From assembly GCF_040545425.1 (NCBI RefSeq), contig NZ_JBEPLW010000008.1: DNA of 64,000 bases, one strand, 5' to 3'. Positions 61,220 through 64,000 of this stretch are shown here, piece after piece. A program made the translations under genes and the position numbers. The stretch's first letter is position 1. Each line of letters starts with the position of its first letter. Under the pieces are notes generated by a model. It saw only the letters and a program-made list of their open reading frames with translations, was not told the DNA's origin and ran no database searches. This DNA is from Bhargavaea ullalensis. GTDB lineage: Bacteria > Bacillota > Bacilli > Bacillales_A > Planococcaceae.

Positions 61220-63019
61220 ATGATTGATGGCTGGAATTACAACCGGTATCTCGACTGGCTACCGGAGCTGCTTTTGGGGATCGTCATCCTCATCGTCGGT
61301 TACATCATCGCAAAAATTGTTGAAAACCTGATCGACAAAGGCCTTCGCAAGTCGCGCCTTGACGAGCGCGTCAATATGACGAAGGACAAGACCAAGTGGA
61401 CACCGACGAGAATCATCTCGAAGGTCGTTTTCTGGGGAATCATCCTGTTCACCTTCATGCTGTTCTTCAATAAGGTGAACATGGGGCCGGTTGCCCAGCC
61501 GTTCGCTGAAATCTTTGCCGGTTTCGCCGGTCTCGTGAAAGGCGTCATCAAAGCCGGACTCATCCTGCTCGTCGCCTGGGTGCTCGCGACACTCGCGAAA
61601 AAAGGCATCCAGATGCTCGGCGGCAAGGTGAACTTCAATAAAGTCCTGTCCAGGACCGGCCAGGAACCGGCCGATGTCAACAAGTCGAAATGGGTGGACA
61701 CGGCGGCGAACGTCGTCTTTTATCTCATTCTCCTCCTGTTCGTCCCGGCGATCCTCGCCGCGCTTAACCTCGGCGGCATCAGCGGCCCGTTCGAAGGCAT
61801 GCTCCACAGCTTCCTCGCCTTCATCCCGAACCTCGTCGGCGCGGCGCTCATCTTTGCGGTCGGCTACCTCGTCGCCAAAATCGTCCGCGACATCCTGACG
61901 AAGTTCCTCGAAGCGGCGGGGCTCAACAAGCTCGCCCAGCGCATGCACGTTTCTGATTACGTGAAGGGGACGAGCCTGGCGAAAGCCGTCGGCACGATCG
62001 CCTTCATCCTGATTATGATCCCGGTGACCATTTCGGCACTGGAAACGCTCAACATCCGGGGCATCTCGGAACCGGCAATTGCGATGCTCAACGACATCCT
62101 CACGATGATCCCGAACATCGCGGTGGCGATCCTGCTCATCCTGGCCGGCGTCTACCTCGCCAAATGGATCAAAGGCATCGTCATTTCGCTGCTCGACAAC
62201 CTCGGGCTGAATTCGCTTGCCGGCAAGATGGGCATGAAAGAGTCCGGCAGCCCGTCCCTGTCGCTCTCGAACATCATCGGCACGATCGTCCAGATCATCA
62301 TCATCGTCATGTTCGCGGCGGAAGCCCTCCAGATCGTGAACCTCGACTTCATGACCGGACTCGCCACTGCAATCTTCGCTTATCTGCCGATGGTCATCGC
62401 CGCGGTCGTCATCCTGGCGGTCGGATTCTGGCTTGCGAACCTTGCCGAGCGCTTTGTCGGCAGCATCCTGAAAAACGCTTCAGGCGAGCCGCACGTCCTG
62501 CGCTACGTTGCGAAATATGCGATCCTCGCGTTTGCCTTCTTCATGGCGATCAGCCAGCTCGGCATCGCACCGATGATCATCAACACCGCGTTCCTGCTCA
62601 TCCTCGGCGGCCTGGCGCTCGCATTCGGCCTGGCATTCGGACTCGGCGGACGCGAACATGCCTCCCGCTACCTGTCCAAGATGGAAGCGGATCTCCAGCA
62701 GACGGAAGTGTCCAAAGAGGACTGGGAACAGGAAAAGCAGCAGATGAAACAAGAAGAAGAATCGGCCAAACAGCAGGCCAAGCAAGGCATGCAGCAGTCG
62801 AAGCGTGAAGCCCGCCGAACGAAGGAAGACATCCAGCAAGAGGCGAAGCGGAGCGCAGAACGCGGCAAAAACAATGCCACGGGTATGACCGGCGCCGGCC
62901 CGGCGGATACTGACATCACGGGCGGAGCGGCACCCGGCCGATACGACTCCGGCATTGACGACGCCAACTTCACCCGCCCGCTCGACCAAGGGGAAGGAGA
63001 AGATGATCATGAACGATAA
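61220..63019 (+). CDS. Mechanosensitive channel-related protein with repeated TM-helix domains
   Basis: A 599-residue membrane protein built from about five copies of the conserved TM-helix unit, each a hydrophobic pair with a segment such as LIVGYIIAKIVENL, FAVGYLVAKIVRDIL, LAGVYLAKWIKG or AVGFWLANLAERFV. The last membrane part ends at LAFGLGGREHASRYL, a motif shared with MscS-type proteins, but no full MscS beta domain follows. Instead there is a long, charged, Gln/Lys/Glu-rich coiled-coil tail (about residues 490-560). Probably a pressure- or osmolarity-linked channel. ATG at 61220 fits the AGGAGG site; the TTG at 61214 is too close to it. Confidence 0.82.
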   Translation: MIDGWNYNRYLDWLPELLLGIVILIVGYIIAKIVENLIDKGLRKSRLDERVNMTKDKTKWTPTRIISKVVFWGIILFTFMLFFNKVNMGPVAQPFAEIFAGFAGLVKGVIKAGLILLVAWVLATLAKKGIQMLGGKVNFNKVLSRTGQEPADVNKSKWVDTAANVVFYLILLLFVPAILAALNLGGISGPFEGMLHSFLAFIPNLVGAALIFAVGYLVAKIVRDILTKFLEAAGLNKLAQRMHVSDYVKGTSLAKAVGTIAFILIMIPVTISALETLNIRGISEPAIAMLNDILTMIPNIAVAILLILAGVYLAKWIKGIVISLLDNLGLNSLAGKMGMKESGSPSLSLSNIIGTIVQIIIIVMFAAEALQIVNLDFMTGLATAIFAYLPMVIAAVVILAVGFWLANLAERFVGSILKNASGEPHVLRYVAKYAILAFAFFMAISQLGIAPMIINTAFLLILGGLALAFGLAFGLGGREHASRYLSKMEADLQQTEVSKEDWEQEKQQMKQEEESAKQQAKQGMQQSKREARRTKEDIQQEAKRSAERGKNNATGMTGAGPADTDITGGAAPGRYDSGIDDANFTRPLDQGEGEDDHER

Positions 63020-63296
63020 GCACAAAGACTATCCGAACAAGCGCGACTACGACCCGCAGCGCGGAGACCGCAACGAAGGAGAACTCCCGCTCGCCGATCC
63101 GTCCGACTCCGACCACACGCACGAATTCCGCGAAAACGCGAAAGACAAAACCGGCCAGAACGACGAATCGGCATTCGGCAACACCGAAGACAAGATCTTG
63201 GAAGAAGAAGAGCAGCAGGCCCGCCGGCCGGAAAAACCGTCCGACCCGGGCTACAACGCCCACTCCCCGAACGAGGAATTCCCGGGGAAGCCATAA
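63003..63296 (+). CDS. Hypothetical hydrophilic protein, 97 aa
   Basis: Not recognised. A strongly polar, probably disordered protein rich in Asp, Glu, Lys, Asn and Pro (DYPNKRDYDPQRGDRNEG; EEEEQQARRPEKP). The composition recalls small stress or hydrophilin-like proteins. The ATG follows GGAAGGAGAAG and overlaps the end of the channel gene by 17 bases, showing co-translation. A terminator follows. Confidence 0.65.
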   Translation: MIMNDKHKDYPNKRDYDPQRGDRNEGELPLADPSDSDHTHEFRENAKDKTGQNDESAFGNTEDKILEEEEQQARRPEKPSDPGYNAHSPNEEFPGKP

Positions 63297-63305
63297 GCCT
63301 GCAGG

Positions 63306-63340
63306 AAAACCGCCGTCCCGAAATGGGGCGGCGGTTTTTC
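63306..63340 (+). terminator. Terminator after the channel operon
   Basis: AAAACCGCCG pairs with CGGCGGTTTT, with three more inner pairs (CCC/GGG) and a T5 tail. Confidence 0.88.
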
Positions 63341-63420
63341 AATGCAAGGCGTTTCGTTGCAAATGGATGTCCGGTTCAGGGACAATGAAAGGGAATCCAT
63401 CCAGACAGGAGGAGTTTCAC

Positions 63421-63882
63421 ATGGCAACGATTCAACAGATGAATTTTGCAAGAACCTACACACTCGGCCAGTTGAAGAAACTTGCCGAGGCGGACTGGGA
63501 CGAAATCCCGGCCGGCTTCCACAACAACGTCCGCTGGAACGCCGGGCACATTTTCGTTTCCCTTGAAGGCTTCACAAAAGCCATCGCTCCCGACTATGAC
63601 GTCCAACATCCTGACTGGACGCCGCTGTTCACGACGGGCACGAGCCCGTCCGGCTGGAACGGCAACGCCCCGTCGAATGAGGAACTGCTGGATGCCCTGA
63701 AAACCCAGACCGGCCGCATCGCCGACACACTCGAGGGAAAGCTCGATTCCTCCATTGCGAACCCCCTCAACCTCGGCGGCCATGAACTGAAAACCGGCGA
63801 CGCCGTGCTCCAGTTCACCGTCTGGCACGAAGGCGCCCACGCCGGCCTCCTCAACGCCTTCTCCCACATCCTGAATCAATGA
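63421..63882 (+). CDS. DinB superfamily protein
   Basis: A 153-residue four-helix-bundle protein of the DinB/YfiT-like superfamily. Likely metal ligands are His in WNAGHIFVSLE near residue 42 and the pair in WHEGAHAGLL near 137-141. These proteins include thiol transferases and hydrolases that use bacillithiol, but many have no known substrate. ATG at 63421 is set by a GGAGGAG site; the longer frame from 63367 lies upstream of it. Stands alone between two terminators. Confidence 0.85.
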   Translation: MATIQQMNFARTYTLGQLKKLAEADWDEIPAGFHNNVRWNAGHIFVSLEGFTKAIAPDYDVQHPDWTPLFTTGTSPSGWNGNAPSNEELLDALKTQTGRIADTLEGKLDSSIANPLNLGGHELKTGDAVLQFTVWHEGAHAGLLNAFSHILNQ

Positions 63883-63913
63883 AAAAAGGCTGCCGGCGGG
63901 CAGCCTGAACTGA

Positions 63914-63961
63914 ACCCCGAAATACGGACACTTTAAAAAAAGTCCGGTTTCGGGGTTTTTG
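63914..63961 (+). terminator. Terminator, second copy of the CGGACACTT hairpin family
   Basis: ACCCCGAAA / TTTCGGGGT outer stem, a small bulge, CGGAC / GTCCG inner stem, loop ACTTTAAAAAAA, T5 tail. It shares its inner stem and loop design with the hairpin at 18436-18481. Confidence 0.85.
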
Positions 63962-64000
63962 CGTGCTTGAAAACTTCGTTATACTGGACACAAAGTTGAA

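Overview
The window looks like chromosomal DNA of a Bacillota (Bacillales) organism with GC-rich core genes, possibly Planococcaceae. The grounds are AGGAGG-type ribosome sites with frequent TTG and GTG starts, cre-like boxes, a SAM-I (S-box) and a preQ1-I riboswitch, a YcnK-type copper repressor next to CopC and CopD, a PucR-type activator, and many hairpin-plus-T-tract terminators. No tRNA, rRNA, CRISPR array or transposase was recognised.

Layout. 1-8.7 kb: a 5'-truncated amidohydrolase and a C45 family hydrolase, then a tightly coupled operon (DUF997 protein, PanF-like symporter, M20 hydrolase, D-malate/tartrate-type dehydrogenase, SDR, aldehyde dehydrogenase). It fits the known chemistry of pantothenate breakdown. 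8.8-18 kb: an AT-rich island with a four-gene type III-like restriction-modification cluster. 18-22 kb: small genes, a secreted nuclease lipoprotein, a cold-shock protein and an Mrr-type endonuclease. 22-34.2 kb: an amino-acid permease, N-carbamoyl-amino-acid hydrolase, dihydropyrimidinase, PucR regulator, acylating malonate-semialdehyde dehydrogenase, omega-aminotransferase and alanine dehydrogenase. Together these form a pyrimidine/beta-alanine catabolic block, interrupted by an AT-rich ECF sigma factor/anti-sigma pair. 34.4-42.6 kb: PlsY-like and DUF1963 genes, then sulfur metabolism (SAM riboswitch-metY, hom, cysK, and an SsuBCA-like ABC transporter). 42.7-46.1 kb: an AT-rich island with two divergent reverse transcriptases flanking a highly structured intergenic RNA, matching the DRT3 anti-phage system. 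46.2-64 kb: QueT with a preQ1 riboswitch, ycnK-copC-copD, an unusual aconitase, a BCCT transporter, a DMT transporter, a two-component system with a small membrane ORF between its genes, a CPBP protease, a K+ channel, a TM-helix channel protein and a DinB protein.

How it fits together. Pantothenate cleavage would give beta-alanine, which the aminotransferase/MmsA/Ald set could turn into acetyl-CoA and ammonia. The two catabolic blocks may therefore share one end route. Three AT-rich inserts stand out against the GC-rich host, and two of them encode defence.

The most unusual structural signal is a set of five intergenic tandem arrays, all with a 21-bp period and each with its own core (31.6, 34.3, 37.6, 38.8 and 53.2-53.6 kb). 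The largest has 18 cores arranged in a 92-bp higher-order repeat.
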